From assembly GCF_001426245.1 (NCBI RefSeq), contig NZ_LMCM01000001.1, positions 844,581-908,580 of the forward strand: a stretch of DNA of 64,000 bases, read 5' to 3'. The notes beneath the pieces were generated by a model. That model saw only the letters and a list, made by a program, of their open reading frames with translations, searched no databases and was not told the origin of the DNA. The first letter of the stretch is position 1, and each line of letters starts with the position of its first letter. This DNA is from Phycicoccus sp. Root101 (GTDB lineage Bacteria; Actinomycetota; Actinomycetes; Actinomycetales; Dermatophilaceae). This document shows, piece by piece, positions 9,601 through 17,961 of this stretch. The position numbers were made by a program, and so were the translations under genes.

Positions 9601-12464
9601 CCCAGCTCGCTCTGGAAGGCACCCGGGGCCGTGATGATCGGTCCCTGGGCGTCGGAGGTGGCCCAGTGCGTGGCGTGGTCGTAGTAGAACGTCACCGGTC
9701 CGCTCGGCGCGGTGTAGCTGATGTTGTCGCCGTTGGGGCGGCCGCCGGCGCCGTAGTTCTCGTCCCACTTCTTGTCGATCGCCGCCTTGTAGGCGTGCTC
9801 GGCCGGAGGGAGCGTGTACGTCCCCTTCCAGACGTGGTCCTTCGGGTCGAGCGTGAGCTGGGCCTGGTCGCAGTCGGGCGCCCAGTCGGCGGCACAGCCC
9901 ATCTCGCTGTTGTGGTCACCGGGAACGCTGACGTTCGCCGGCTGGGTCACCGGACCGACGCCACCACCGTCGCCGCCACCAGCGGGCTTGGGGTCGCCGA
10001 CGATGCCGTAGGACGAGGAGGCAGAGACGTGCCCGGCGCTGTCCTTGGCGACGGCGCGGTACTCGAGCAGGGTCCCCTTGGCCATCCCGCTCACGTCGTG
10101 GAAGACGCGGTACGGCGCGTTGTCGTCGGTGCCGAGCTTCTGCCAGGCCGTGGTGCCGACCGGGCGGTAGAGGAAGCTCACCTGGGCGAAGGTGTTGTCC
10201 GGGATGGCGGCGCCGATCTCGGCGCGACCGCCGACGACGTCGCCGGCGCCGGGCGAGGTGAGGTAGACCGCCGGGGCCGACTTCGGCTTGTCCATCGGGG
10301 ACGTCGCCTTCCAGACCGACACGGACTGGGCGGGGACGCTCACCGTGACGCGACCGTCCTTGGCCGACCGGACCAGCCGCGAGGTCCCGTACACGGGCTT
10401 GAAGGTCTGGTTGTGCCCGTACGTGGCGAACGTCGCCGACTTCGTGGTGGTCGCGTTGTTGGCGGCGACGACGTACTCCACGCGCTTGCCCTCGTCGATC
10501 CGGGAGAAGGCGAAGACACCGGCGTTGCTGCTGGCGTAGCGGTGGACCTGGGCTCCGTCGGCGAGGGCCGGGTTCGCGGCGCGGACCGCCGCCAGCGACT
10601 TGATGTGCTGGTAGAGCGGGGCGCTCGTCGAGTAGCGGTCCTTGGAGCCGGCGGTCCCGCCGAGGACGGGCTGCGTGGTGTAGCCGGGGTCGGTGCCACC
10701 ACCCGCCTTGGGCCGGTCGGCGACCTTGGAGGCGAACATGTCCTGCCGGGCGTCCTTGTCACCGCCGTAGCCGACGAAGCCCTGCTCGTCGCCGTAGTAG
10801 GTGATGGGTTGGCCACGCGTGAGGTACATCAGGGAGTCGGCGAGCTTGACCTTCGACATCAGCGCCGGTCCGACCGGGTCGGCCCCCTTGAGGAGGTAGC
10901 CGACGCGACCCATGTCGTGGTTGCCGAGGAAGGTCGGCAGCTCGTACGCGTTCGAGTCGGTGTCCGTGTAGTAGTCGTCGTCGGCATAGAGGTCGCGCAG
11001 GTCCGTCCCCGCCTTGCCCTGGGCCCAGTTGGTGGCCTGCGCCTGGAACCCGAAGTCGAGGGTGGCCTGCAGCTTCCCGGTCGTCGTGAACTGCGACATG
11101 TACGAGGGGCGTGCGTCGTAGACCTCGCCGAACATGAAGAAGTCGTCGTTCTTGCGGGCCTTGGCCTGGGCGATCATCGCCGGGCTGAACGACTGCCAGA
11201 ACTCCATGTTGACGTGCTTGACCGTGTCGATGCGGAAGCCGTCGACCCCGAAGTCGACCCACGCCTTGTAGATGTCCTCCATGCCCTTCTCGACGTCCTG
11301 CTGCTCGGTGAACAGGTCGTCGAGGCCGACGAAGTCGCCGTACTCCGAGGACTCACCGGCGAAGGTCGAGTCACCACGGTTGTGGTAGTTCGTCGGGTCG
11401 TTGAGCCACGCCGGGACCTTGGCCGTGGAGTCGCCGGCGTTGGTGAAGACCGGGGTGTAGGGGAACGAGGTCCTGGGGTCGAGCTTCGGGAAGCCGGGCT
11501 TGCCCGCGTACGCCTTGTCGTCGAAGACGGTGCCGTCGGCGTCCTTGTAGGGGAAGGCCGTCTTGTCGCGGTAGGTGTACTGGTTCTCCTTGTAGTTGAT
11601 GACGTCCGCGGTGTGGTTGGTGATGATGTCGAAGAAGACCTTCATCCCCTTGGCGTGCGCCGCGGCGATCAGGGCCTTGAGGTCGGCGTTGGTGCCGAGG
11701 TGCGGGTCGACCTGGGTGAAGTCGGTGATCCAGTAGCCGTGGTAGCCCGCGCTCTCGTTGCCCGCGGAACCCTGAACCGGCTTGTTCTTGAACGACGGGG
11801 TCAGCCAGATCGCCGTCGTGCCCAGGCCCTTGATGTAGTCGAGCTTGCCCTCGATTCCCTTGAGGTCACCACCGTGGTAGAAGCCCTTGTCCGTCGGGTC
11901 GTACCCCGTCGCGAGCCGTCCGCCCGTGAGCCCGCCGAGGTCGTTCCCCTTGTCCCCGTTGGCGAACCGGTCCGCCATGACGAAGTAGTAGCGCTCCTTG
12001 GTGAGCGGCTGGCGCAGCGAGTCCGCGGCATACGCCTTGTCGGCGGTGGTGGCCGGCCCGGACAGGGTGACGGGGCGGACACCGACCTGGTGCGACACGT
12101 CGTCGTAGGTGAACTCGAGCCTGGCCGGCCCCTTGAGGACCAGCGGGAGGTTCGCTCCGCCCTTGGCGCCACCGGCGCCGTAGCTCTCGTCCCACGAGTG
12201 GTCGATGGCGACCTTGTACTCGTAGGTGCCCGCGGGGACGGTCACGGTCTTCGCGTAGGTCGTGCCGGCGCCGACCCGCGTCAGGTCGGTCGCGGTGCAT
12301 GCGGGGGCCCAGTCCGCATCGCAGCCGAGCTCGGACTGGAGCGACCCGACGAGGGTCACCGTCCGGTCGGCCGCTGCGGCCGGGGCCGCGGTGAGCGGGA
12401 CGAGCGCCCCGGAGAGGACCAGCGCTGCGCCGCTGACGGCGGCGACGACGGACGAACGGACCAT
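6657..12464 (-). CDS. secreted amylopullulanase with two GH13 domains
   Basis: This is a 1,935-residue secreted starch-degrading enzyme. A Sec signal peptide (1-32, AAPAAAA) precedes an X25-type carbohydrate-binding-like module (about 33-137; WDESYGAGG). GH13 domain 1 (about 155-720) has nucleophile D413, acid/base E447 and D517 (GNHD), and reads as an alpha-amylase. An Ig-like linker follows, then two more X25-like modules (about 843-935 and 945-1040, both with WDENYGAGG). The pullulanase-type region (about 1040-1935) has a CBM48-like segment (VFRLWAPTA), YELHVRDFS, D1529, E1566 and D1698, and a C-terminal beta domain of the DUF3372 type. It should cut alpha-1,4 and alpha-1,6 bonds of starch and pullulan. 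I start at the ATG at 12464, 7 nt after AAGGAG. The alpha-amylase gene is divergent, 214 bp away. Confidence 0.93.
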   Translation of the reverse strand: MVRSSVVAAVSGAALVLSGALVPLTAAPAAAADRTVTLVGSLQSELGCDADWAPACTATDLTRVGAGTTYAKTVTVPAGTYEYKVAIDHSWDESYGAGGAKGGANLPLVLKGPARLEFTYDDVSHQVGVRPVTLSGPATTADKAYAADSLRQPLTKERYYFVMADRFANGDKGNDLGGLTGGRLATGYDPTDKGFYHGGDLKGIEGKLDYIKGLGTTAIWLTPSFKNKPVQGSAGNESAGYHGYWITDFTQVDPHLGTNADLKALIAAAHAKGMKVFFDIITNHTADVINYKENQYTYRDKTAFPYKDADGTVFDDKAYAGKPGFPKLDPRTSFPYTPVFTNAGDSTAKVPAWLNDPTNYHNRGDSTFAGESSEYGDFVGLDDLFTEQQDVEKGMEDIYKAWVDFGVDGFRIDTVKHVNMEFWQSFSPAMIAQAKARKNDDFFMFGEVYDARPSYMSQFTTTGKLQATLDFGFQAQATNWAQGKAGTDLRDLYADDDYYTDTDSNAYELPTFLGNHDMGRVGYLLKGADPVGPALMSKVKLADSLMYLTRGQPITYYGDEQGFVGYGGDKDARQDMFASKVADRPKAGGGTDPGYTTQPVLGGTAGSKDRYSTSAPLYQHIKSLAAVRAANPALADGAQVHRYASSNAGVFAFSRIDEGKRVEYVVAANNATTTKSATFATYGHNQTFKPVYGTSRLVRSAKDGRVTVSVPAQSVSVWKATSPMDKPKSAPAVYLTSPGAGDVVGGRAEIGAAIPDNTFAQVSFLYRPVGTTAWQKLGTDDNAPYRVFHDVSGMAKGTLLEYRAVAKDSAGHVSASSSYGIVGDPKPAGGGDGGGVGPVTQPANVSVPGDHNSEMGCAADWAPDCDQAQLTLDPKDHVWKGTYTLPPAEHAYKAAIDKKWDENYGAGGRPNGDNISYTAPSGPVTFYYDHATHWATSDAQGPIITAPGAFQSELGCPADWSPDCMQPWLQDPDGDKTYTWSTDQLPPGTYEFKIAHGLNWDENYGAGGAPGGANLSVTVPAAGMITSISYDLATHVATTKVVRAGSAPDLTKQRAIWVDRDTVAWPADMVPDGANPALLKWRLAWSAKGGLTVDAEDITGGSSAPLTFDPAGLPAKVTTAHPELKGYLALNLDKRTANAVPVILRGQVAVGMYDSLNRLLDATGTQNAYALDDLYAAGASKRAYGVTFQGRKPVFRLWAPTAQKVDVLTWAPDAKANAPTSAAKRTAMTRADDGSWSAMAGWRNARYLYEVTVWVPSTGKVETSQVTDPYSVALTLNSTRSVAVDLRDPAYRPALWSTTKAPALKQDVDSTIYELHVRDFSVNDTTVSAENRGSYLAFAENGNGTKHLKALAAAGLNTVHLLPTFDIASIEEDPAKQAKPACNLKSYAPDSEQQQACIEPTRSGDAFNWGYDPWHWMAPEGSYASTPAKADGGTRVAEFRTMVGALHRDGLRVVLDQVFNHTPSSGQAPTSVLDKVVPGYYQRLNATGGVETSTCCQNVATEHAMAQKAMVDAVVLWAKDYKVDGFRFDLMGHHSKANMLAIRGALDKLTLARDGVDGKKVYLYGEGWNFGEVADNARFVQATQGQLGGTGIGTFSDRLRDAVRGGGPFDDDPRTQGFGSGEATDPNGDSGANPSAATRLKHDTDLVQLGMAGNLRSFAFRLNENGKVAQGKDVDYNGAPAGYADQPDEVISYVDAHDNETLFDSLAFKLPQATTMKDRVRMNSVSLATTALAQTPSFWHAGADLLRSKSLDRNSYDSGDWFNTLDWTGADNGFGHGLPLKGDNEAKWPYMKPLLADPALKPTANDVQSASAQAQELLRLRFSTPLFRLGNADAIRAKVSYPASGTADAVSGVIAMRIDDTVGADVDPRLKGLVVVINASPMAVTQKVPGLAGASLALSPVQASGADPVVKSSSWNATAGTATVPPRTVAVFVQR

Positions 12465-12532
12465 TGACAGCTCCTTTGCTGCGGGGGTGCCGGCACACCC
12501 TATGACCCTATTCGTCCGACTCGCCAGAGTGC

Positions 12533-12550
12533 GTTGCAACTTGCTGCAAG
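12533..12550. promoter_or_regulatory. inverted repeats, candidate operator of the starch genes
   Basis: GTTGCAAC (12533-12540) and CTTGC-T-GCAAG (12540-12550) are adjoining palindromes in the divergent gap between the amylopullulanase and alpha-amylase genes. Repeated TTGC/GCAA half-sites resemble operators of LacI-type maltose regulators of actinobacteria. No such regulator gene lies in the window, so the binding protein is unknown. Confidence 0.4.
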
Positions 12551-12609
12551 AAATTGCGATCTCTTGACCTGCGGCAACGCGATCGACGTCGCCACGGTGG
12601 CGTCACGGT

Positions 12610-12623
12610 GTGACCTGGGTCAC
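12610..12623. promoter_or_regulatory. GTGACC/GGTCAC inverted repeat upstream of alpha-amylase
   Basis: Six-base arms (12610-12615 and 12618-12623) are separated by TG. The element lies 56-69 nt before the alpha-amylase start, a position suitable for an operator or activator site. No promoter consensus next to it is convincing. Confidence 0.3.
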
Positions 12624-12678
12624 CATGAACGATGGGCCGCTGCCATCCCGCAGCCTCCGCCGAGCACAAAGGAGTGCC

Positions 12679-14241
12679 ATGTCCAAGAAAGTCACACCAC
12701 GGATGCCCCGAGGCACCCGCACACGGACGGCCCTCGTGGCCGGGACCGTCCTGACCGTCGGGCTCGCGATGGGCATCCCGTCATCGGTCACCTCCGCCCA
12801 GGGCGACGGCAACCGCACCGAGGTTCCCGGCGTCACGGCAAACCTCTTCGAGTGGAACTGGGACTCGGTCGGCAACGAGTGCACCACGGTGCTCGGGCCC
12901 GGGGGCTACCAGGGCGTCCAGGTCTCGGCGCCGGCGGACTCCCTCAAGCGGATCGCCCTGGGCGACGGCAGCAACACCGTCCTCCACCCCTGGTGGGAGG
13001 TCTACCAGCCCGTCGACTACGCCCTCACCAGCCGGATGGGCTCCGAGGCGCAGTTCAGGTCCATGGTCGCCGCCTGTCGCAAGGCAGGCGTGAAGGTCTA
13101 CGTCGACGCGGTCATCAACCACATGACGGGGCAGGGCAGCACGTCCTACGGCGGCCAGACCTACACCCACTTCAACTACCCGGGCGTGTACTCGGAGACC
13201 GACTTCCACCACAAGGGCACCGGGCCCGACGACTGCACCTCCGCCTCGGGTGGCATCGAGGACTTCAACAACCGGCACCAGGTGTTCACCTGCGAGCTGG
13301 TGGGACTGGCGGACCTCGACACGTCGAGCCCGACGGTCCAGGACCGACTTGCCGCCTACCTCAACACGCTGATCGGCTACGGCGTCTCCGGGTTCCGCGT
13401 CGACGCGGCGAAGCACGTCGGCCAGACCGACCTCGATGCCATCTACGCCAAGCTCCACCGCACGCGGGACAAGGTGAAGCCGTACTGGGCCCTCGAGGTG
13501 TTCGGCGGCGGACCCGGCGTCCTGTCGCCCCAGGCCTTCACGAGCAGTGGTGACGTGCTCGGCCTCGACGGGGTCAAGCAGATCCGCGATGCCTTCAAGA
13601 GCTACCCGGCAGAGCACATCGGCAGCCTCGCGACCCTGCAGGTCTTCGGTTCCGGCTCGGGGCTCACCCCGGCGGCGAAGACACTGTCCTTCGTCACGAA
13701 CCACGACACGGAGCGCAACGGCGACGCCCTCAACTACAAGGACGGCGCGCGCTACGTGCTGGCCAACGAGTGGCTCCTCGCCGACGGGTACGGCCATCCG
13801 CAGGTCTTCTCGGGCTTCACCTGGAACACGACGGACGACTCCCCGCCCTCCGACGCCAACGGGATCATCACCAACACCGACTGCGCCAACGGCCAGTGGA
13901 CCTGCACGCACCGCAACCCGGGCATCCTCGGGATGGTGGGCTGGCACAACTACGTCGGCACCGCTCGCCGGGGCAACTTCTGGACCGACGGCGACAACGT
14001 CATCTCCTTCAGCCGGGGCGACCGGGGATGGGTGGCGTTCAACAACGGTCCAGCGGCGAAGACGATCACCGTGCAGACCGGACTGGCCCGGGGCCGCTAC
14101 TGCAACGTGCTCGAGGGCAAGGCGACACGGGCCGGCTGCGCCAACGGCAGCGCACCCGTCCAGGTGAACGGCCGCGGGTACGCCACGGTCACCGTGGGAG
14201 CCACCGGCGCGGTGGCGCTCGACCGGCAGAACAGGACCTGA
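12679..14241 (+). CDS. secreted alpha-amylase (GH13, Streptomyces type)
   Basis: The 520-residue protein hydrolyses internal alpha-1,4 bonds of starch outside the cell. An Arg-rich N-terminus and hydrophobic core (about 18-40) form the signal peptide. The barrel begins at NLFEWNWDSVGNEC and shows VDAVINHMTG (region I), GFRVDAAKHV with nucleophile D242, LEVF with E273, and FVTNHD with D343. It ends after the C-terminal beta domain without the CBM20 starch-binding domain found in some relatives. The ATG at 12679 follows AAAGGAG closely. It is divergent from the amylopullulanase gene and likely co-regulated with it. Confidence 0.95.
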   Translation: MSKKVTPRMPRGTRTRTALVAGTVLTVGLAMGIPSSVTSAQGDGNRTEVPGVTANLFEWNWDSVGNECTTVLGPGGYQGVQVSAPADSLKRIALGDGSNTVLHPWWEVYQPVDYALTSRMGSEAQFRSMVAACRKAGVKVYVDAVINHMTGQGSTSYGGQTYTHFNYPGVYSETDFHHKGTGPDDCTSASGGIEDFNNRHQVFTCELVGLADLDTSSPTVQDRLAAYLNTLIGYGVSGFRVDAAKHVGQTDLDAIYAKLHRTRDKVKPYWALEVFGGGPGVLSPQAFTSSGDVLGLDGVKQIRDAFKSYPAEHIGSLATLQVFGSGSGLTPAAKTLSFVTNHDTERNGDALNYKDGARYVLANEWLLADGYGHPQVFSGFTWNTTDDSPPSDANGIITNTDCANGQWTCTHRNPGILGMVGWHNYVGTARRGNFWTDGDNVISFSRGDRGWVAFNNGPAAKTITVQTGLARGRYCNVLEGKATRAGCANGSAPVQVNGRGYATVTVGATGAVALDRQNRT

Positions 14242-14254
14242 CCCTCGCCACCAC

Positions 14255-14293
14255 GCGGGCCAGGACGTCGGGGATCCCAGCGTCCTGGCCCGC
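14255..14293. terminator. bidirectional terminator
   Basis: A perfect 13-bp inverted repeat (14255-14267 and 14281-14293) with a 13-nt loop lies between the convergent ends of the alpha-amylase gene (14241) and the ABC-F gene (14309). Confidence 0.65.
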
Positions 14294-14308
14294 CCAGCAC
14301 CGGGCAGC

Positions 14309-15991
14309 TCAGCGGCTGCGGACGACGCGACCCTCGTCCCAGACCGGCTCGTCGCTCTCGTAGACGCGGCCGTCGGCGCCGAAGACGAGGAACCGGTCGA
14401 AGCCGCGGGAGAACCAGCGGTCGTGGGTCACCGCGATCACCGTCCCCTCGAACGCGGCCAGCCCCTCCTCCAGGGCCTCGGCCGAGTGCAGGTCGAGGTT
14501 GTCCGTGGGTTCGTCCAGCAGCAGGCACGTGGCACCTGACAGCTCGAGCAGCAGGATCTGGAACCGCGCCTGCTGCCCACCGGAGAGCGACTCGAAGGTC
14601 TGCTCACTGGCCCGCGCCAGGCCGTAGCGGTCCAGCGCCCGGGCTGCCTCCTCGCGAGGCTTCCCGGCCCGGTGCTCGTCACCGCGGTGCAGGATCTCCA
14701 GCAGCGTCCGTCCGGTCAGCGAGGGCTGCTCGTGCGTCTGGGCGAACCACCCCGGCCGCACCCTCGACCCGAGGCGGAGCCGCCCGGTGTGCTCGACGGG
14801 GCGGGGGACGACGTCGCCGACCGGCTGGTGCTCCACGTCGGGGTCGCTGCCGCCGCACGCCACGAGGCGCAGGAAGTGCGACTTGCCCGACCCGTTGCTC
14901 CCGAGGACCGCGACCCGCTCCCCGAACCAGACCTCGAGGTCGAAGGGACGCATCAACCCGGTGAGCTCGAGACCCTCGGCGATGACCGCGCGCTTGGCCG
15001 TGCGCCCACCCTGCAGGCGCATCCTGACGTTCTGCCGCAACGGGATCGCCTCGGGCGGCCCCGCCTCGACGAACCGCCGCAAGCGCGTCTCGGCCGCCTG
15101 CAGCTTGGGCGCCATGTCGGAGTTGTACGAGGCCTTCTGCCGGTACATGACGACCAGCGCCTTGAGCTTGAGGTGCTCCTCGTCCCAGCGGCGGGCGAGC
15201 TCCTCGAGGCGGGAGTTCCGGTCCTCACGAGCCTGCTGGTAGGTCGCGAAGCGGCCCGGGTGCACCCAGAGGCTCGACCCGGCGCTCCCGGGCTCGAGCG
15301 TCGCGATGCGGGTGGCGACGCGGTCGAGCAGCTCGCGGTCGTGGCTGACGAACAGCACCGTCTTCGGCGAGGCGATGAGCTGGTCCTCGAGCCAGCGCTT
15401 GGCGGGGACGTCGAGGTAGTTGTCCGGCTCGTCGAGCAGCAGGACCTCCTCGGGCCCGCGCAGGAGCGCCTCGAGGACCACGCGCTTCTGCTCCCCGCCC
15501 GAGAGGGTGGTGACCTTGCGCCACTGGGCCTTGTCGAACGGCATACCGAGGGCTGCCACGGTGCACACGTCCCAGAGCGTCTCGTAGTCGTAGCCTCCGA
15601 CGTCGCCCCACGTGACCAGCGCCTGCGCGTAGGCCATCTGGTCCGACTCCTCGTCGCGCTCCATCATGGCCAGCTCGGTCCGGTCGATCTCGGCGGCAGC
15701 GGCGCGGATCGCGGCCGGTGCCACGGAGACGAGCAGGTCGCGGACGGTGGAGTCGTCCCGGACCGAGCCGATGAACTGGCGCATCACCCCGAGCCCGCCA
15801 GAACGCGTCACGGCACCGTCGTTCGCGGTGAGGTCCCCGGCGATGATCCGCCCCAGGGTCGTCTTGCCCGTGCCGTTGGGACCGATGAGCGCGACCTTGG
15901 CGCCCTCCCCCACCCGGAGCGAGACGTCGCCGAGCAGCGGCCTGCCGTCGGGCAGGACGAAGCTGACGGAGTTGACGTCGATGTGGCCCAC
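14309..15991 (-). CDS. ABC-F family ATPase
   Basis: The 560-residue soluble protein has two ABC domains and no membrane spans. Site 1 has Walker A GPNGTGKTT (37-45), signature LSGGE (163-167) and Walker B LLLDEP (E188). The inter-domain linker is charged and helical (about 245-330). Site 2 has GSNGSGKS (364-371), LSGGQ (469-473) and LLLDEPTDNLD (E494). Proteins of this class bind the ribosomal E site and act in translation or in resistance to ribosome-targeting antibiotics; which applies here is unknown. Site 1 reads DEPDNYLD instead of the usual DEPTNHLD. I start at the GTG at 15991, where similarity begins (GHIDVNSVSFVLPDG); no good Shine-Dalgarno sequence precedes it, so a start a few codons upstream is possible. 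Confidence 0.88.
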   Translation of the reverse strand: MGHIDVNSVSFVLPDGRPLLGDVSLRVGEGAKVALIGPNGTGKTTLGRIIAGDLTANDGAVTRSGGLGVMRQFIGSVRDDSTVRDLLVSVAPAAIRAAAAEIDRTELAMMERDEESDQMAYAQALVTWGDVGGYDYETLWDVCTVAALGMPFDKAQWRKVTTLSGGEQKRVVLEALLRGPEEVLLLDEPDNYLDVPAKRWLEDQLIASPKTVLFVSHDRELLDRVATRIATLEPGSAGSSLWVHPGRFATYQQAREDRNSRLEELARRWDEEHLKLKALVVMYRQKASYNSDMAPKLQAAETRLRRFVEAGPPEAIPLRQNVRMRLQGGRTAKRAVIAEGLELTGLMRPFDLEVWFGERVAVLGSNGSGKSHFLRLVACGGSDPDVEHQPVGDVVPRPVEHTGRLRLGSRVRPGWFAQTHEQPSLTGRTLLEILHRGDEHRAGKPREEAARALDRYGLARASEQTFESLSGGQQARFQILLLELSGATCLLLDEPTDNLDLHSAEALEEGLAAFEGTVIAVTHDRWFSRGFDRFLVFGADGRVYESDEPVWDEGRVVRSR

Positions 15992-16226
15992 GGGACAAGG
16001 GTGCTGCACCGCGTGCCCTGCCGTCACCTCGATATCGCCGGCTGGCGCCGGCCGGGCTCCCCCGTGCCCGGCCCCGGCCATCGGCGCAAGCCCGCGCGGA
16101 CATCCGCACCACAAGGGGGGTGCGCGGGTGACCGTACGGAGGAGGCAACGGTCAAGGCTTGCCCAAGTCGGCTCAGGGGACCCGCCCACCACGGCAACCA
16201 TCGAGGTGTCGTCGAAAGGTCTCCCC

Positions 16227-17234
16227 GTGCCCCGTCCCACCACCGCGTTGCGCGCCGTCGTTATGGTCAGCCTCGTGTCCCTCATCGGCATCATCGGCGT
16301 GAGCGCTGCCGCGCAGGCCAGTGCCGCCCAGAACGGCCCGAAGACCGCCCCGGCCGCCGGGACGGCCTTGCCGACCCGCGCGAAGAGCCCCCAGGGAGCC
16401 AAGGTCACCAAGGTCCGCAGGACCCGGCCCGTCCCGGGCGCCGCCGCCGCCGCCACCCCCGCGATCCCTGTCGCGCGCGCCATGTACGTGTGGGACACCT
16501 CCGACGCGCAGGCCGTCGTCGCCCTGGCCACCTCCCGCGGCATCGGCCAGCTGTATGCCGCCGTCCCCGCCCACGTGGACAGCTCGCCGAAGCTCGCGGA
16601 GCTGCGTGCGCTGGTCACCCTGGCCGAGGCGTCAGGCCTGAGGGTCGACGCGCTCGGCGGCGACCCCGGCTGGGTCGACAACCCCTCGGCCGCCGTCACG
16701 AGCTGGCTGCGCCCCGCTCTCGCCACCGGGCTGTTCACCGGTGTCCACGTCGACATCGAGCCCTACAACACCCCCGCGTGGACGAAGAAGCGGTCCACCG
16801 TCGTGACGAAGTACCTGGCCACCCTCGACGCCTTCCGTGCGACCGCGGGCAGCACCCCCCTCGAGGCGGACATCCCGTTCTGGTTCAACGAGATCCCGGC
16901 CAACAGGTCGACCTTCGACCGGGAGGTCATGAAGCGCACGGACGGCGTCACGGTGATGGCCTACCGTCGCCTCGCGAGCGGCGTCGACGGGTCGATCGCG
17001 CTGTCCGCCAACGAGGTCCGCGCCGGCGCCGAGCTCGGCGTCCCGGTCCGCATCGGCCAGGAGACCAACCACCTCGGTGACGACCCGGTGTCGGTGAAGC
17101 AGTCCTTCTACGGTGGGACGATGGCGCAGATGGAGGTGCAGCTCGACCTCGTCGTGGGGGCCTACTCCGGCTCACCGTCGTTCGCCGGCCTCGCGATCCA
17201 CGACGCCATCGGCTACGCCGCCATCCGGGACTGA
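16227..17234 (+). CDS. secreted protein of unknown function, TIM-barrel-like
   Basis: The 335-residue protein starts at a GTG that follows AAAGG by 7 nt. A signal peptide (about 1-34) and a basic, Ala/Pro-rich linker (about 35-82) precede a domain beginning AMYVWDTSDAQAVVALA. The domain has alternating strand/helix signatures and the motif GVHVDIEPY (D176 and E178), then VMAYR. A D-x-E at the end of a strand in a barrel-like fold resembles glycoside hydrolases, and the neighbouring starch enzymes fit a secreted hydrolase. I do not recognise the family, so activity is a guess. Confidence 0.7.
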   Translation: MPRPTTALRAVVMVSLVSLIGIIGVSAAAQASAAQNGPKTAPAAGTALPTRAKSPQGAKVTKVRRTRPVPGAAAAATPAIPVARAMYVWDTSDAQAVVALATSRGIGQLYAAVPAHVDSSPKLAELRALVTLAEASGLRVDALGGDPGWVDNPSAAVTSWLRPALATGLFTGVHVDIEPYNTPAWTKKRSTVVTKYLATLDAFRATAGSTPLEADIPFWFNEIPANRSTFDREVMKRTDGVTVMAYRRLASGVDGSIALSANEVRAGAELGVPVRIGQETNHLGDDPVSVKQSFYGGTMAQMEVQLDLVVGAYSGSPSFAGLAIHDAIGYAAIRD

Positions 17235-17254
17235 GCCCGACGGGACGCGGCCGT

Positions 17255-17917
17255 TCACGGGGTGGGTGGGGCCGTCCCGACCAGGAGCAGCCGGCACCAC
17301 AGGTCCGCGAGGAGGTCGGCATAACGCTGTCGTGACCAACCTCGGGACTGCAGCAGCAACCAGTACTCGTGGGCGTTGGTCGACCAGATGATGTCCGCGA
17401 CGTCCCGGTCGACGAGCTCCGCACGCAGCTCACCCGTTGCCCGCAGGTCGGCTGCCAGCAGCATCATGTTCGCCGCGCGCCGGTCCACCACCGCAGCCCA
17501 GGCTCGGGCGCACTCGTCGTCGTTCTCGCCGGCGCGCCGCAGGGCTTCCATGAGGGGAGCCGTGCCGGGGACCACCTCACCCACGGCAGCGGCATACAGC
17601 TCGAGCTTGCGGCGAGCACCCTCAGCGGCACGGACCGCCTTGACGTACGCACGCTCCTCGGCGGCCAGCGTCTCGTCGGACGACCCCAGCACCATGTCCA
17701 CCACCGCGACGGCGAGCTGGGGCTTGCGGCCCACGCTGGCGTACACGGTGTCGACGGAGACGCCTGCGCGCTCGGCGACCATGGCCACCGTCGTGGCGTC
17801 GTACCCGAGCTGCCCCAGCAGCTCCCGAGCGGCCACCAGGACGCGGTGGCGGGTCCGGGCGGCTCGCTCGGCACGCACCGTCGAGCGGTAGGCGCGGGTC
17901 TTGACGGTCTCGGACAT
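17255..17917 (-). CDS. TetR-family transcriptional regulator
   Basis: The 220-residue protein has an N-terminal TetR helix-turn-helix: RVLVAARELLGQLGYDATTVAMVAERAGVSVDTVYASVG, about residues 25-63. The remaining helical part is the usual variable ligand and dimer domain. It is divergently transcribed from a cupin gene across 62 bp that carry two TTCG-N2-YGAA repeats, the likely operator. It probably represses itself and the cupin gene; the ligand is unknown. Confidence 0.9.
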   Translation of the reverse strand: MSETVKTRAYRSTVRAERAARTRHRVLVAARELLGQLGYDATTVAMVAERAGVSVDTVYASVGRKPQLAVAVVDMVLGSSDETLAAEERAYVKAVRAAEGARRKLELYAAAVGEVVPGTAPLMEALRRAGENDDECARAWAAVVDRRAANMMLLAADLRATGELRAELVDRDVADIIWSTNAHEYWLLLQSRGWSRQRYADLLADLWCRLLLVGTAPPTP

Positions 17918-17936
17918 CGCCCCTACCGTACCAATA

Positions 17937-17961
17937 TTCGCCTGAATCTGGTTCGGACGAA
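17937..17961. promoter_or_regulatory. tandem TTCG-N2-YGAA operator candidate
   Basis: TTCGCCTGAA (17937-17946) and TTCGGACGAA (17952-17961) start 15 bp apart in the short divergent gap between the TetR-type regulator and the cupin gene. Two palindromic half-operators at this spacing suit two regulator dimers. Confidence 0.5.

Noticed and set aside
7137..12467. A 1,776-codon open frame antisense to the amylopullulanase gene
   Set aside because: It is a shadow of the high GC content at third codon positions. Its product is Val/Gly/Arg/Asp-rich with no domain, while the minus strand encodes a complete enzyme.
15992..16756. Long N-terminal extension of the ABC-F frame
   Set aside because: The added 255 residues are low-complexity and lie antisense to the start of the secreted protein at 16227; the ABC domain begins at 15991.
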